DNA from: Bradyrhizobium prioriisuperbiae
Lineage (GTDB): Bacteria; Pseudomonadota; Alphaproteobacteria; Rhizobiales; Xanthobacteraceae
Length of the DNA stretch: 64,000 nt
Assembly: GCF_032397745.1 (NCBI RefSeq)
Contig: NZ_CP135921.1
Span: forward strand, 3,584,501 to 3,648,500
Direction of reading: 5' to 3'
The position numbers and the translations under genes are program-made. The notes below the pieces were generated by a model, which was not told the origin of the DNA, did not search any database, and saw nothing but the letters and a program-made list of their open reading frames with translations. Positions 42,550-51,766 of this stretch are shown here, in pieces (the first letter of the stretch is position 1; each line of letters starts with the position of its first letter).

Positions 42550-42930
42550 ATGCCCGTGAACAAGATCCACGACGAATTCCGTACCCTCGACATGTCGGCC
42601 GGATGGGAGGTGCCCGCAGGCTATCCCAGCGGCATCCAGCAGAAGATTCTGTCCGGCGCACTCGATGAGAGCAATCGCCGCGGCAGCCGCAGCCGCCTGC
42701 TGCGGTTCCAGCCCGGTGTCTACACCACCAAGCCTTTCGTGCACGACTACTGGGAAGAGGTGTTCCTGGTGTCCGGCGACCTCACGGTCGGCAATGACGA
42801 GAGCGGCCAGGGCGGCGAGAGTTTTCAGCCCTTCACTTATGCCTGCCGCCCGCCCGGCGCAGTGCATGGGCCCTTCAAGTCGGAGAAGGGCTGCATCCTG
42901 TTCGAGTTGCACTATTTCGATCCGGTCTGA
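42550..42930 (+). CDS. Cupin-domain protein of the aromatic operon
   Basis: A 126-residue single-barrel cupin. Ligand-like residues appear in KPFVHDYWEEVFLVSGDLTV (His, Glu) and RPPGAVHGPF (His), spaced as in cupins. It may be a ring-cleaving or isomerising enzyme, or a small metal-binding accessory. It sits 35 bp after the monooxygenase gene and 26 bp before the permease gene, so it is part of the same operon. Confidence 0.75.
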   Translation: MPVNKIHDEFRTLDMSAGWEVPAGYPSGIQQKILSGALDESNRRGSRSRLLRFQPGVYTTKPFVHDYWEEVFLVSGDLTVGNDESGQGGESFQPFTYACRPPGAVHGPFKSEKGCILFELHYFDPV

Positions 42931-42956
42931 GCGGCGGCGAACGCGGGGGCGTCGAC

Positions 42957-43829
42957 ATGATTGCACAGCAGATCATCAACGGCGTCATGCTCGGCGCGAT
43001 CTACGTGCTGGTCGGCGTGTCGTTCACGCTGGCGATCGGCATTCTCAACTTTCTCAACTTCTCCATTCCTGGCCTGTTCATGGTCGGCGGCATGGTGACG
43101 TGGGTGCTGTTGAAGGGCGGATGGCATTGGAGCCTCGCCATGGGCGGAGCGCTGTTCACCGCGGCGCTGATTGCGCTTTTGGTCGAGCGGCTGGCGTACC
43201 GCCGCAGCCGCAATAGCGATCCTGAGGTGCCGCTGGTCTCGTCCCTCGGCTTCCTGGTGCTGCTGGAGAATCTCGCCCTTGTTACCGTGGGCTCGGACCA
43301 GCAGGCGTTTCCGGCGCTGATCGCTGATTTCAACCTGCGTATCGGCAGCCTGGTGATCGGCACCGCACAGATCATCAGCCTCGTGGTCGCGCTGGCGCTG
43401 GTGATCTGGCTCTCGGTGATGCTGCATCGGACGAGTTTCGGCCGGCAGATCCGCAGTGTCGCGGAGAGCCGCGACACCGCCATCCTGCTTGGCATCGATG
43501 TCGACAAGCTGATCCCACAGATCTTCGTCTTCAGCGCGCTGTTCACCGCGCTGGGCGGCATCCTGTTCGCGCTGACATATCTCCAGGTATCGCCGTTCAT
43601 GGGCGAGGGGGTCGGCTTCAAGGGCATCGCCGCCATGATCGTTGGCGGCATGGGCAATGTCTGGGGCGCGGTGATCGGCGGCCTGCTGATCGGGCTCGCC
43701 GAAGTGCTGTCGATCCGCTTCCTCGGCGCCGACATGGTCAACATCGCTGTCTACGGCCTGTTGCTGGCGCTGCTGATCGTGCGGCCACAGGGGCTGCTCG
43801 GCCGCCCGCCGGCGCGGGAGAAGCTGTGA
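42957..43829 (+). CDS. livH: Branched-chain amino acid-type ABC permease, LivH-like
   Basis: 290 residues, about eight hydrophobic helices. LivH hallmarks: N-terminal NGVMLGAIYVLVGVSFTLAIG, a loop SLGFLVLLENLALVTVGSD and the C-terminal EAA-like MIVGGMGNVWGAVIGGLLIGLAE. It pairs with the LivM-like permease whose ATG overlaps its stop codon (TGATG). The substrate is probably an aromatic acid, given the operon. Confidence 0.9.
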   Translation: MIAQQIINGVMLGAIYVLVGVSFTLAIGILNFLNFSIPGLFMVGGMVTWVLLKGGWHWSLAMGGALFTAALIALLVERLAYRRSRNSDPEVPLVSSLGFLVLLENLALVTVGSDQQAFPALIADFNLRIGSLVIGTAQIISLVVALALVIWLSVMLHRTSFGRQIRSVAESRDTAILLGIDVDKLIPQIFVFSALFTALGGILFALTYLQVSPFMGEGVGFKGIAAMIVGGMGNVWGAVIGGLLIGLAEVLSIRFLGADMVNIAVYGLLLALLIVRPQGLLGRPPAREKL

Positions 43830-44677
43830 TGAGCGGCTATCAGCTCGGCCTGCTGGTCATTCTCTGTTTCAACGTGATCGCGGCCTATGCGGTGTACCTG
43901 CCGCTGGCGGCGGGGCAGCTCAATCTCGGCATTGCCGGATTCATGGCGATGGGCGCCTATACGGCGGCATATCTGACCAACGAGATGGGATGGAGCCTGG
44001 GTGCGGCGATCCCTGCGGGAGGCGCCGCGGCGGGTGTGCTGGCCCTGGTGGTGGCGATTCCGATCCTGCGGATCCACGGCATTTATCTCGCGCTCGCCAC
44101 CTTCGCCCTCGGGCAGGTGATTTCAGCGGTGTTTCTCAATCTGGAAGTCGTCGGCGCCGCCGCCGGTTATCAGGTGATTGCCTATGCGCAGCCGGCCGTG
44201 GTCATTTGTGTCACCGCCGCGGTCGTGCTGTTCGTGTTCGTTCTGTCGCGGACACGGTTTGCGCTGTATCTCACCGCGATCAAGAACGACACGGTGGTAT
44301 CCGATCTGCTGGGCTTGAACGTGCGCGCGTTGCAGGTCGCGGCGTTTGCGATTGGCGCTGTCATCGCCGGCATCGGTGGCGGGCTCTACGGTCATCACTT
44401 CAGTTTCGTCGAGGCGCAACACTTCAGCGTGACGCTCAGCGTCTACACCGTGCTGTACGTGCTGCTCGGCGGCACCCAGACGGTCTGGGGCCCTCTGGTG
44501 GGTGCCGCGTTCTTCACCCTGATTCCTGAACTGCTGCGGGCCGGCGGCGGCTGGCGTTATGCGCTGTTCGCCCTGTTCATCATCGGTTTTATGGCCTGGC
44601 GACCACAGGGGCTGGTGACTCCGGCGCTGGGACGTGCGCTGACGCGAATGGGTCGCACGCGCGAGGTGCGGCCATGA
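43829..44677 (+). CDS. livM: Branched-chain amino acid-type ABC permease, LivM-like
   Basis: 282 residues from ATG 43829 inside the previous stop (TGATG); a GTG one codon earlier is possible. The LivM signature is seen in NLGIAGFMAMGAYTAAYLTN, IHGIYLALATFALGQVI and YVLLGGTQTVWGPLVGAAFFTLIPELL. It forms the second permease subunit with the LivH-like protein, and its 3' end overlaps the ATPase gene by 4 bp. Confidence 0.9.
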   Translation: MSGYQLGLLVILCFNVIAAYAVYLPLAAGQLNLGIAGFMAMGAYTAAYLTNEMGWSLGAAIPAGGAAAGVLALVVAIPILRIHGIYLALATFALGQVISAVFLNLEVVGAAAGYQVIAYAQPAVVICVTAAVVLFVFVLSRTRFALYLTAIKNDTVVSDLLGLNVRALQVAAFAIGAVIAGIGGGLYGHHFSFVEAQHFSVTLSVYTVLYVLLGGTQTVWGPLVGAAFFTLIPELLRAGGGWRYALFALFIIGFMAWRPQGLVTPALGRALTRMGRTREVRP

Positions 44678-45444
44678 CGGTGTCGGCGCCCATTCTCACC
44701 CTCGATCATGTGAGCAAGTCGTTCGGTGGCCTGCAGGTGATCCGTGGTCTCGATTTCTCGGTTCGCCAAGGCGAAGCCACCGCGCTGATCGGCCCCAACG
44801 GCGCCGGCAAGACCACGGTGTTCAATATCATCAGCGGGGTTTATCAGCCGACGTCCGGCCGCATCCTGCTGGCGGGGCAGGACATCACCGCCCTTCCGTC
44901 ACGGCGCAGGATCGGCCACGGCGTTGCGCGCAGCTTTCAGAACGTGCGGCTGATGCCGCATCTCACGGTGTGCGAAAATCTGATCGTCGGCCAGCATGTG
45001 CGGGCCACCGGGCTTCTCAATCTGCTGACGCCGTTCCGCCTGCTGCCGAACCATCGCTGGCGCTCGCAGGCGATCGATGCGCTCGCGGAAGCGGGCCTTG
45101 CCGCCTATGCGGATGCCATGGTCGGTGAGCTCGCCTACGGCATCCGCAAACGGATCGACCTGGTCCGCGCCACGCTGGCGGGCGCGTCGCTGCTGATGCT
45201 CGACGAGCCTGCGGCCGGACTCAATCCGACCGAGACCGCTGCGCTGCGGGCGCATCTCGAACTGCTCAAGGCGCGGGGCGTCACCCTGCTGGTGGTCGAG
45301 CACGACATGCACTTCGTCGGCCAGGTCTGTGACCATGTTGTGGTGCTGAATTTTGGCGAGAAGATCGCGGAGGGATCCTTGTCGAAGGTGCAGCAGGACG
45401 CGCAGGTGCGCGCGGCCTATCTCGGATACGACGAGGCCGCGTGA
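44674..45444 (+). CDS. livG: ABC transporter ATP-binding protein, LivG-like
   Basis: 256 residues. Walker A is LIGPNGAGKTTVFN, the ABC signature region is GELAYGIRKRIDLVR (LivG-type variant) and Walker B is LLMLDEPAAGLN. The start overlaps the LivM-like stop by 4 bp. It energises import through the two permeases together with the following LivF-like ATPase. Confidence 0.93.
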   Translation: MTVSAPILTLDHVSKSFGGLQVIRGLDFSVRQGEATALIGPNGAGKTTVFNIISGVYQPTSGRILLAGQDITALPSRRRIGHGVARSFQNVRLMPHLTVCENLIVGQHVRATGLLNLLTPFRLLPNHRWRSQAIDALAEAGLAAYADAMVGELAYGIRKRIDLVRATLAGASLLMLDEPAAGLNPTETAALRAHLELLKARGVTLLVVEHDMHFVGQVCDHVVVLNFGEKIAEGSLSKVQQDAQVRAAYLGYDEAA

Positions 45445-46202
45445 TGACCCTGCTTTCGGTATCCGATTTGACGGTGGCCTACGGACGGGTGACGGCGCTG
45501 GACGGCATCTCGTTGTCGGTGCGCCAGGGTGAGATCGCGACCGTGCTCGGCGCCAACGGCGCCGGCAAGTCGACGCTGCTGCGCGCCATCGTGGGCGCGG
45601 AAAAGCCGGTGCGCGGCGCCCTCCGATTCGATGGCCGCGATGTCACGGCCGATCCCGTGCACAAGCGTCTGGCGCAGGGCATCGTGCTGGTGCCGGAAGG
45701 CCGCCGCATCCTGATCTCGTTGACCATCGAGGAAAACCTGCTGGTCGGCGCGCATTTGCGTCGCGATGCGGAGGGTATCAGGCGCGACATAGCGGCGATT
45801 TATGAGCGGTTTCCCAATCTGGCGACGCGCCGGCATATGGCGGCGTCGTGCCTGTCGGGCGGCGAGCAGCAGATGCTGGCCATAGGCCGTGCCATGGTCG
45901 CGCGTCCCCGGCTGATGATGCTGGACGAGCCGTCGCTCGGCCTGTCGCCGTTGTTCGTCTCGCGGCTGTTCGACCTGATCCGGGAACTGAATCGCGACGG
46001 GCTGACCATCCTGCTGGTGGAGCAGAAAACCGCCAAGGCGCTTGCGGTGGCGCACAGCGCCACCGTGATCGAACTGGGGCGGGTGGTGATGGCGGGCGAT
46101 CCGCAGATCCTGCAGGCCGATCCACGGCTGCAGGAGGCTTATCTCGGCCGCAGTCCGCAGCCGGCGGAGGATCCGCGTCCGATCAGGCAGGCGATCTCTT
46201 AA
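45444..46202 (+). CDS. livF: ABC transporter ATP-binding protein, LivF-like
   Basis: 252 residues from ATG 45444, one base inside the preceding stop (TGATG). Walker A LGANGAGKSTLLRAI, signature CLSGGEQQMLAIGRA and Walker B LMMLDEPSLGLSPLF match LivF. The C-terminal tail extends past YLGRSPQPAEDPRPIR. With LivG it forms the ATPase heterodimer. Confidence 0.93.
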   Translation: MTLLSVSDLTVAYGRVTALDGISLSVRQGEIATVLGANGAGKSTLLRAIVGAEKPVRGALRFDGRDVTADPVHKRLAQGIVLVPEGRRILISLTIEENLLVGAHLRRDAEGIRRDIAAIYERFPNLATRRHMAASCLSGGEQQMLAIGRAMVARPRLMMLDEPSLGLSPLFVSRLFDLIRELNRDGLTILLVEQKTAKALAVAHSATVIELGRVVMAGDPQILQADPRLQEAYLGRSPQPAEDPRPIRQAIS

Positions 46203-46223
46203 TCACAGTGAAGGGGTGAGGAC

Positions 46224-47414
46224 ATGAAGCGAAGCAAATTTTTCCTGTCGGGACTGGTCTCGAGTTTCGTCCTGGCGATCGTGGGGCAGGTGGCGATCCC
46301 CTCACATGCGCAGGAACTCGTTCTCGGCTTCTCGATGGCCAAGACCGGACCCTATGTCAGTCTTGCCAATACCAACGAGGTGGCGGTCGATCTTGCGGTC
46401 GACGAGATCAATGCCAAGGGCGGGATCGACGGCAGGAAGATCAAGCTCGTCAAATTCGACACCGGCGGCGATCCGAAGCAGGCTGCGCTCGCGGTGCGCC
46501 AGTTCGCCGAGGATAACAAGGCGCTGGCGGTGATCGGTCCGTTCAGCTCCGGCGAGGTGCGCGTCGCGTTCCCGGCGGGGGAGCGGCTCGGCATCGTCCA
46601 GATGTCGATGTCGTCATCAGCGCCGGCGCTGACCAAGGACTTCTCCTACGCCTTCCGCAACACCCGCGACGAGCGCATCGTGATCGACCAGGTGCTGGCC
46701 GCGCTGAAGGACAAGAAGCTGCCGTTCGCGACCGCGGCCACCGCCTATGCGACCGACGACACCGTCTCGAAATCCGTCGGCACCATCGTGCTGCCCGGGC
46801 TGTTCACAAAATACGGACTCACTCAAAAGGGCGCTGTCGACTTTCAGTACAATGCTTTCGACCTGTCGCCGCAGGTCTCGCAGCTCGCCCAGATCAAGCC
46901 GGATATCATCGGCCTCGGCGCGCCGCCGGAAGCCGCCATCAACCTCGCTAAGGAGCTCAAGCGCCAGGGCGTTGTGGCGCGGGTGATCGGCGGCACCACG
47001 GTGGCCGATCCGGATTTGCCGGCCCGGATGGAAGGCGCGGGCGATTCCATGACCATCGGCACCACCTTCTTTGCCGACCTGAACGACCGCACCCGTGCCT
47101 TCGCCAAGGAGTTCGGCACCCGCGCCACCAAAGCTGGAATCGCGCGCCATGAGCCGAACCAGCAGGACGCGTCCGCCTACGACATCGTCTATCTCTATGC
47201 GGAAGCCCTCAAGCGTGCCGCCGTCACCGGTGCGGCCGACAAGGTCGCGGCCGAGCGCACCGCGGTGCGCGACGCCCTTGCCAGGCTCAAGGGGTATGCG
47301 GCGCTGGAGGGCGAGATCTCGTTCGGTGAAGACCGCGACTCCATCAAGCCGATCTATGTGATCGAGGCGAAGGGGGGCCGCTGGATGCTGCTCGATACAC
47401 GGCGTGGAGAGTAA
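46224..47414 (+). CDS. Periplasmic substrate-binding protein of the Liv-type ABC transporter
   Basis: 396 residues with a signal peptide (MKRSKFFLSGLVSSFVLAI, cleavage near SHAQEL). The mature part follows the peripla_BP_6 (leucine-binding) pattern: LGFSMAKTGPYVSLAN, VDEINAKGGIDGRKI, VIGPFSSGEVRVAFPAGE. It is placed after the four transporter genes. It probably captures an aromatic acid for the HpaB-type pathway. A 12-bp-arm hairpin follows its stop codon. Confidence 0.9.
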   Translation: MKRSKFFLSGLVSSFVLAIVGQVAIPSHAQELVLGFSMAKTGPYVSLANTNEVAVDLAVDEINAKGGIDGRKIKLVKFDTGGDPKQAALAVRQFAEDNKALAVIGPFSSGEVRVAFPAGERLGIVQMSMSSSAPALTKDFSYAFRNTRDERIVIDQVLAALKDKKLPFATAATAYATDDTVSKSVGTIVLPGLFTKYGLTQKGAVDFQYNAFDLSPQVSQLAQIKPDIIGLGAPPEAAINLAKELKRQGVVARVIGGTTVADPDLPARMEGAGDSMTIGTTFFADLNDRTRAFAKEFGTRATKAGIARHEPNQQDASAYDIVYLYAEALKRAAVTGAADKVAAERTAVRDALARLKGYAALEGEISFGEDRDSIKPIYVIEAKGGRWMLLDTRRGE

Positions 47415-47431
47415 GACTTTTGGACCGAGTT

Positions 47432-47465
47432 GCCATCGCGACGGTTACGGGATCGTCGCGATGGC
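47432..47465 (+). terminator. Hairpin after the ABC operon
   Basis: GCCATCGCGACG (47432-47443) and CGTCGCGATGGC (47454-47465) form a perfect 12-bp stem over a 10-nt loop. There is no U tract, so it is either a weak terminator or a transcript-end stabiliser. Confidence 0.55.
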
Positions 47466-47577
47466 CGCCCAATGCGGGGCTGCTTTGAGAATGCGACCTA
47501 GCTGGTGCACGCGTTTTGGGGCATAGGAGCGGCCGGAGGATCGCCTGCGCGATCGAACAATAAAGAAGATCACCGGC

Positions 47578-48468
47578 TTGCCGCCAGCACTTCACGTTCA
47601 GCAATCCTATCTCAAGGCCGCCCTGTGGGTGGGCGGCTGGCTTTTCCTGATGCTGCTCATGCTGGTGGCCGGCCGCGAGGCCGCCCGGGAGCTGAGCGTG
47701 TTTCAGATCACCGAGCTGCGTTCGCTGATCGGCTTCTGCATGTTCTATCCGCTGGTCCGCGCCCACGGTGGTTTTCGCGCAATGGCCACGATGCGGTTGC
47801 CGCAGCATCTTGGCCGCAATGCCGTGCACTATGGCGCGCAGTACCTCTGGTTTCTGGCGCTGACGCTGATTCCGGTCGCGCAAGTGGTGTCGATCGAGTC
47901 CACCATGCCGATCTGGACCGCCATTTTGGCCGCGCTGTTTTTGGGCGAGCGGATCACCGTGCGCAAAAGCCTGGCCATCGTGCTCGGCGTGATCGGTGTT
48001 GTCATCATTGTTCGCCCTGGTGTCGGCGAGAGCAATGTCGGTCAGTTGATCATGCTGATCGCCGCCGTCGGTTTCGGCATCTCGATCGTGCTCATGAAAT
48101 CGCTGACCCGCACCGATCCCGTAGTGGTGATCATCTTCTGGATGCTGGTGATCCAGTCCGCCATCGGATTTGGTCCGGCGCTTTACACCTGGACCTGGCC
48201 GTCGGCCCATGTCTGGCCCTGGGTCGTGGTGGTGGCGTTCTGCGGTACCTTTTCGCACTACTGCATGACCAATGCCATGCGTTATGCGGATGCGACCATT
48301 GTCGTGCCGATGGATTTCCTGCGCGTGCCACTCAGCGCCGCGGTCGGCTGGCTGGTCTATGCGGAGCGGCTGGATCTCTACACCATCATCGGCGCGGCCA
48401 TCATCCTGGCCGGCAACATGCTGAATCTCACCAGCGGCACACCGGCGCGGGCGAAAGCCGCGGCTTAG
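47578..48468 (+). CDS. DMT/EamA-family permease
   Basis: 296 residues from TTG 47578, ten hydrophobic segments in two EamA repeats, with the repeat boundary near GQLIMLIAAVGFGISIVLMK. A conserved core is seen in MPIWTAILAALFLGERIT and its counterpart DFLRVPLSAAVGWLVYAERL. It is separated from the aromatic operon by a hairpin, and its substrate is unknown. An export role is usual for the family. Confidence 0.85.
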   Translation: MPPALHVQQSYLKAALWVGGWLFLMLLMLVAGREAARELSVFQITELRSLIGFCMFYPLVRAHGGFRAMATMRLPQHLGRNAVHYGAQYLWFLALTLIPVAQVVSIESTMPIWTAILAALFLGERITVRKSLAIVLGVIGVVIIVRPGVGESNVGQLIMLIAAVGFGISIVLMKSLTRTDPVVVIIFWMLVIQSAIGFGPALYTWTWPSAHVWPWVVVVAFCGTFSHYCMTNAMRYADATIVVPMDFLRVPLSAAVGWLVYAERLDLYTIIGAAIILAGNMLNLTSGTPARAKAAA

Positions 48469-48520
48469 GTCGCAGCCGCCGCGCCACAAGAGCGGATCTC
48501 GTGGCGCGGGACATGCGTCG

Positions 48521-49405
48521 TCAGCCCAGCACGCCGTTCTTCTTGAACCAGGCCTGCATCTGCGCCCAGCCGTCTTCGGCCGCCTCCTTGCGGTAGCTCG
48601 CACGATAATCAGCATGGAAGCCGTGGGGCGCGCCCGGATAGATCTTGAACTCGGCGGTCTTGTGCGCGGCCGCAAGCGCGGCCTTCAAGGCCTCGACCTG
48701 CGCCACCGGGATGCCCTGATCGGCCTCGCCATAGAGACCAAGCACCGGCGCTTTCATCTCCGGCACGAGCTGTGTAGGGCTCTTCGGCCACAGCGGATTG
48801 GGCGCATCGACCGGCGGGCCGTAGAACGCTACCCCCGCCTTGAGCGCGCTGCTGTGCGCCGCATATTCCCAGACGGTCCGTCCACCGCGGCAGAAGCCGA
48901 CAATGCCGAGCCGGCCGGCATCGCCGCCCTGGGACTTTGCCCAGGCCACCGTGCTGTCGAGATCGGAGAACAACTCAGAGTCCGGCTTGGCGTTGACCTG
49001 CGGCAGCAGCTGCGGCATCTCGGTGATCTTGGTCAGGTCGCCCTTGCGGAAATAATAATCCGGCGCGACCGCGAAAGCGCCGAGCTTGCCCAGCCGCCGC
49101 GTCACGTCCTTGATGTATTCGTGCAGGCCGAAGATCTCCATGGCGACTATCACCACCGGCGGATTTTTTACGCCGGCCGGCCGGGCGAAATACACCGGCA
49201 TCTCGCCGTCGGTCACTTTGACCTTGGCCTCGCCGGCGTCGAGCCCGCTGGTATCGGTCTTGATCACATCGGCGCGCACCGGACCCGCCGCCAGCGTGTA
49301 TCCCGCGGCCGCGGCGGCGGATGCCGTCATGAAGGTGCGCCGCGACAGCGGGGCCGTTTTTGTCAGTCCGATGACATCTGGTGTCAGCATGTCTTGAGAG
49401 GACAT
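48521..49405 (-). CDS. Dienelactone hydrolase-family protein, exported (Tat-like signal)
   Basis: 294 residues. The signal region LSRRTFMTASAAAAAGYTLA carries a twin-arginine motif (SRRTFM), which suggests export in folded form. The alpha/beta-hydrolase triad is visible: nucleophile Cys in VGFCRGGRTVW, Asp in YGEADQGIP and His in PHGFHADYR. Dienelactone hydrolases use a Cys nucleophile, so this is consistent, although the physiological ester or lactone is unknown. It is separated from the divergent DMT gene and from the GntR gene by short gaps. Confidence 0.85.
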   Translation of the reverse strand: MSSQDMLTPDVIGLTKTAPLSRRTFMTASAAAAAGYTLAAGPVRADVIKTDTSGLDAGEAKVKVTDGEMPVYFARPAGVKNPPVVIVAMEIFGLHEYIKDVTRRLGKLGAFAVAPDYYFRKGDLTKITEMPQLLPQVNAKPDSELFSDLDSTVAWAKSQGGDAGRLGIVGFCRGGRTVWEYAAHSSALKAGVAFYGPPVDAPNPLWPKSPTQLVPEMKAPVLGLYGEADQGIPVAQVEALKAALAAAHKTAEFKIYPGAPHGFHADYRASYRKEAAEDGWAQMQAWFKKNGVLG

Positions 49406-49537
49406 TCTCTTTCTCCGGTGGACGAAGGGCGGGATACGCCGGGGATTTCGGAAGGATCGGCAGATGGCGGCACGTCATCGTGCGCCGTCACGGACGGTAG
49501 TCTATCGCCATGGAGGATGTCTTCAAAATTGCGAGAG

Positions 49538-50596
49538 CTACACGATGTAGGGCACGCGCGAGATCAGATTGAGGGCGCGAAACTCCTCGACCCACTCCGC
49601 GACCTTTGCCTGCGAGAGCTCGAGGTGGTGGCGGAGCGAAGCCGCCGCGGCTGCTCCGTCGCGGCTGCGCAGGGCCTCGATGATGGGCAGATGCTCGTCC
49701 ATGAAGGAATCGATCTGCGGCCCCTTGCCGAGCGCTGCACGGATGTGCTTGCCGATCACAAAACTGCAATGGGTACGTTTCAACGCTTCGATCATTTCGC
49801 GGTTCCGACCGAATCCCAGGCAGCGGATATGCAGGTCGCTCTCTAACTCGTCCAGTTCAGCGACGCCCACCGTGGGGCGCGAGGGAATGGCTGTGCGGAG
49901 CCTCTCGGTCATCGTGTCCAGCATGTCCGCCGGAATGCGCGCCGCTGCAGTTTCCGCAAGCGCGGGCTCCAGCTTCAAACGCAGCTCGAAGATGTCGCGC
50001 ACGCGATCGGTGTCGAGCGGCACGAGATACCAGTGCGCCTTGGCGCCCTTCTCCAGGATACCGACGGCTTGCGCGCGCAACAGCAGATTGCGCGCAACCG
50101 TGCGCCCGACACGAAAGTGACGCGCCAGCGCCAGTTCGTTGACGCGAAAGCGGCCGAAGATGGAACGATAGATGATATCGCGCTCCAAGTCATAATAGAG
50201 CGTGTCCCAGGCGTCGTTGCGCACGGCCTCGAACGGGCCGTCGGTCAGGCCGAGCATTGCCGGTGTGATCGCGATCCGCTGTGGTTCGACCTGGCGTCGC
50301 CCCGCGATCACGCCGCGGCCGTCGAAGCGGCGGACCAGACCGAGTTGTTCGAGCTGTTCGAACGCCTGACGCACCGGCGAGCGGCTGGAGCCGAACAGCG
50401 CGGCGATTGCGTGCTCGGACAGCACCACGCCGGCAGGCACGTCGCCTGTTCTGATGCGTTTCGCCAGCGTGTCCTTGATCAGCGCGTAGGCCGGCTGCTT
50501 GCGCCGGGTTTGTGGCCGAGCCTTCGGCGCCGGGATGGCCGATAGTTGTCCGCGGCGCCCCGGATCGCGACCATTTCGAGGACTTCGGACGGTCAT
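49538..50596 (-). CDS. GntR-family regulator with a putative second winged-helix region
   Basis: About 352 residues from ATG 50596; a longer frame to 50671 is less likely. The first GntR winged helix is seen in AYALIKDTLAKRIRTGDVP and SSRSPVRQAFEQLEQLGLV. A second HTH-like region (RFRVNELALARHFRVGRTVA then NLLLRAQAVGILEKG) follows at about residues 170-210, ahead of the FadR/FCD-like C-terminal sensing domain (DIFELRLKLEPALAETAAAR, with His and Asp candidates for metal). The doubled DNA-binding region is unusual. It is divergent from the DapA-family gene and its catabolic operon, with a palindrome between. Confidence 0.8.
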   Translation of the reverse strand: MTVRSPRNGRDPGRRGQLSAIPAPKARPQTRRKQPAYALIKDTLAKRIRTGDVPAGVVLSEHAIAALFGSSRSPVRQAFEQLEQLGLVRRFDGRGVIAGRRQVEPQRIAITPAMLGLTDGPFEAVRNDAWDTLYYDLERDIIYRSIFGRFRVNELALARHFRVGRTVARNLLLRAQAVGILEKGAKAHWYLVPLDTDRVRDIFELRLKLEPALAETAAARIPADMLDTMTERLRTAIPSRPTVGVAELDELESDLHIRCLGFGRNREMIEALKRTHCSFVIGKHIRAALGKGPQIDSFMDEHLPIIEALRSRDGAAAAASLRHHLELSQAKVAEWVEEFRALNLISRVPYIV

Positions 50597-50633
50597 CGAG
50601 CAACTATCCCCCGCCAAAGGGCAATCTTTGGCT

Positions 50634-50645
50634 ATTGCATGCAAT
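50634..50645. promoter_or_regulatory. GntR-type palindrome ATTGCATGCAAT
   Basis: A perfect 12-bp palindrome, 38 bp upstream of the GntR start and 49 bp before the DapA-family start, in the divergent intergenic region. It is close in style to GntR/FadR operators. Confidence 0.65.
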
Positions 50646-50693
50646 GTACAGTCATGATTAGGTGCGGGCAAGTCAAGGGTGGGACACGGTGGA

Positions 50694-51617
50694 ATGAAGG
50701 CAGCGCGGCCTTACAAAGGTGTATTTCCTGTTGCTCCCACCGTCTTTGACGACCGCGGGGAACTTGATCTCGATGGTCAGCGCCGCTGCATCGACTTCAT
50801 GATCGATGCCGGCTCGAACGGCCTCTGCATCCTGGCGAATTTTTCCGAACAGTTCGTGCTGACCGATGACGAACGCGAGCGGGTGATGGACGCCGTGCTC
50901 GCCCACGTCGATGGGCGCGTGCCTGTCATCGTCACCACATCGCATTTCTCATCGAGGATTTGCGCCGAGCGCAGCCGCCGTGCGCAGGATGCCGGCGCTG
51001 CCATGGTCATGATCATGCCGCCGTACCATGGCGCGACATTCCGTGTGCCTGAGCCGGGCATCTTCGATTTCTTCAGGACGGTTGGAGCTGCGATCGAGAT
51101 CCCGATCATGATCCAGGACGCGCCAGTCGCGGGAACCTTCCTGTCCGTCGGTTTCCTGGCGCGGATGGCGAAAGAAATTGAAAACATCCGCTATTTCAAG
51201 ATTGAAGTGCCGATGGCTGCGGCCAAGCTGCGCGACCTGATTGCGGCCGGCGGCGCCGCGATCGAGGGCCCATGGGATGGCGAGGAAGCGATCACCTTGA
51301 TGGCCGATCTCGACGCCGGGGCGACCGGCGCGATGACCGGCGGCGGTTATCCCGACGGCATCCGGCAGATCATGGATCCGTATTTCGCCGGCCGTCGCGA
51401 CGAGGCGATGGATGCTTATGCGCGCTGGCTGCCGCTAATCAATTATGAAAACCGGCAGTGCGGTCTGCAGGCCTGCAAGGTGCTGATGAAGGAGGGCGGC
51501 GTAATCCGCTCGGACGCGGTGCGTCATCCGCTGCAGACTTTGCATCCCTCGACACGCGCAGGCCTGATCGAAATTGCGCGCCGGCTCGACCCGGTGGTGC
51601 TGCGATGGGGGCGCTAG
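50694..51617 (+). CDS. DapA/dihydrodipicolinate synthase-family lyase
   Basis: 307 residues of the TIM-barrel Schiff-base aldolase/dehydratase family. The start MKAARPYKGV (ATG 50694) is chosen over an in-frame GTG 15 bp earlier because GGTGGA lies upstream. Blocks: PVAPTVFDDRGELDLDG, SNGLCILANFSEQFVL and YFKIEVP with the catalytic Lys. Unlike DapA, the family signature GTTGE is replaced by NFSEQF, so this is a sugar-acid lyase or dehydratase of the 5-keto-4-deoxyglucarate or related type rather than lysine biosynthesis. First gene of the operon. Confidence 0.85.
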   Translation: MKAARPYKGVFPVAPTVFDDRGELDLDGQRRCIDFMIDAGSNGLCILANFSEQFVLTDDERERVMDAVLAHVDGRVPVIVTTSHFSSRICAERSRRAQDAGAAMVMIMPPYHGATFRVPEPGIFDFFRTVGAAIEIPIMIQDAPVAGTFLSVGFLARMAKEIENIRYFKIEVPMAAAKLRDLIAAGGAAIEGPWDGEEAITLMADLDAGATGAMTGGGYPDGIRQIMDPYFAGRRDEAMDAYARWLPLINYENRQCGLQACKVLMKEGGVIRSDAVRHPLQTLHPSTRAGLIEIARRLDPVVLRWGR

Positions 51618-51766
51618 TGCGCTGTTTTCAACAGCGGCGTGCGACGCAGCATGACCAAGGTTTAATCATCACGATGTTGTAGCGGCAGTGGACTTGCTCT
51701 GGAGTTTTCGCATCTAATTCATCGCAACAAGCCGACAAAAAAGTTCGGCACAGCAGGGAGGATGAA

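Noticed and set aside
47344..48675. Minus-strand open frame of 443 codons over the DMT gene
   Set aside because: Composition is typical of a GC-rich shadow frame, and it has no start signal; the DMT gene on the plus strand is well supported.
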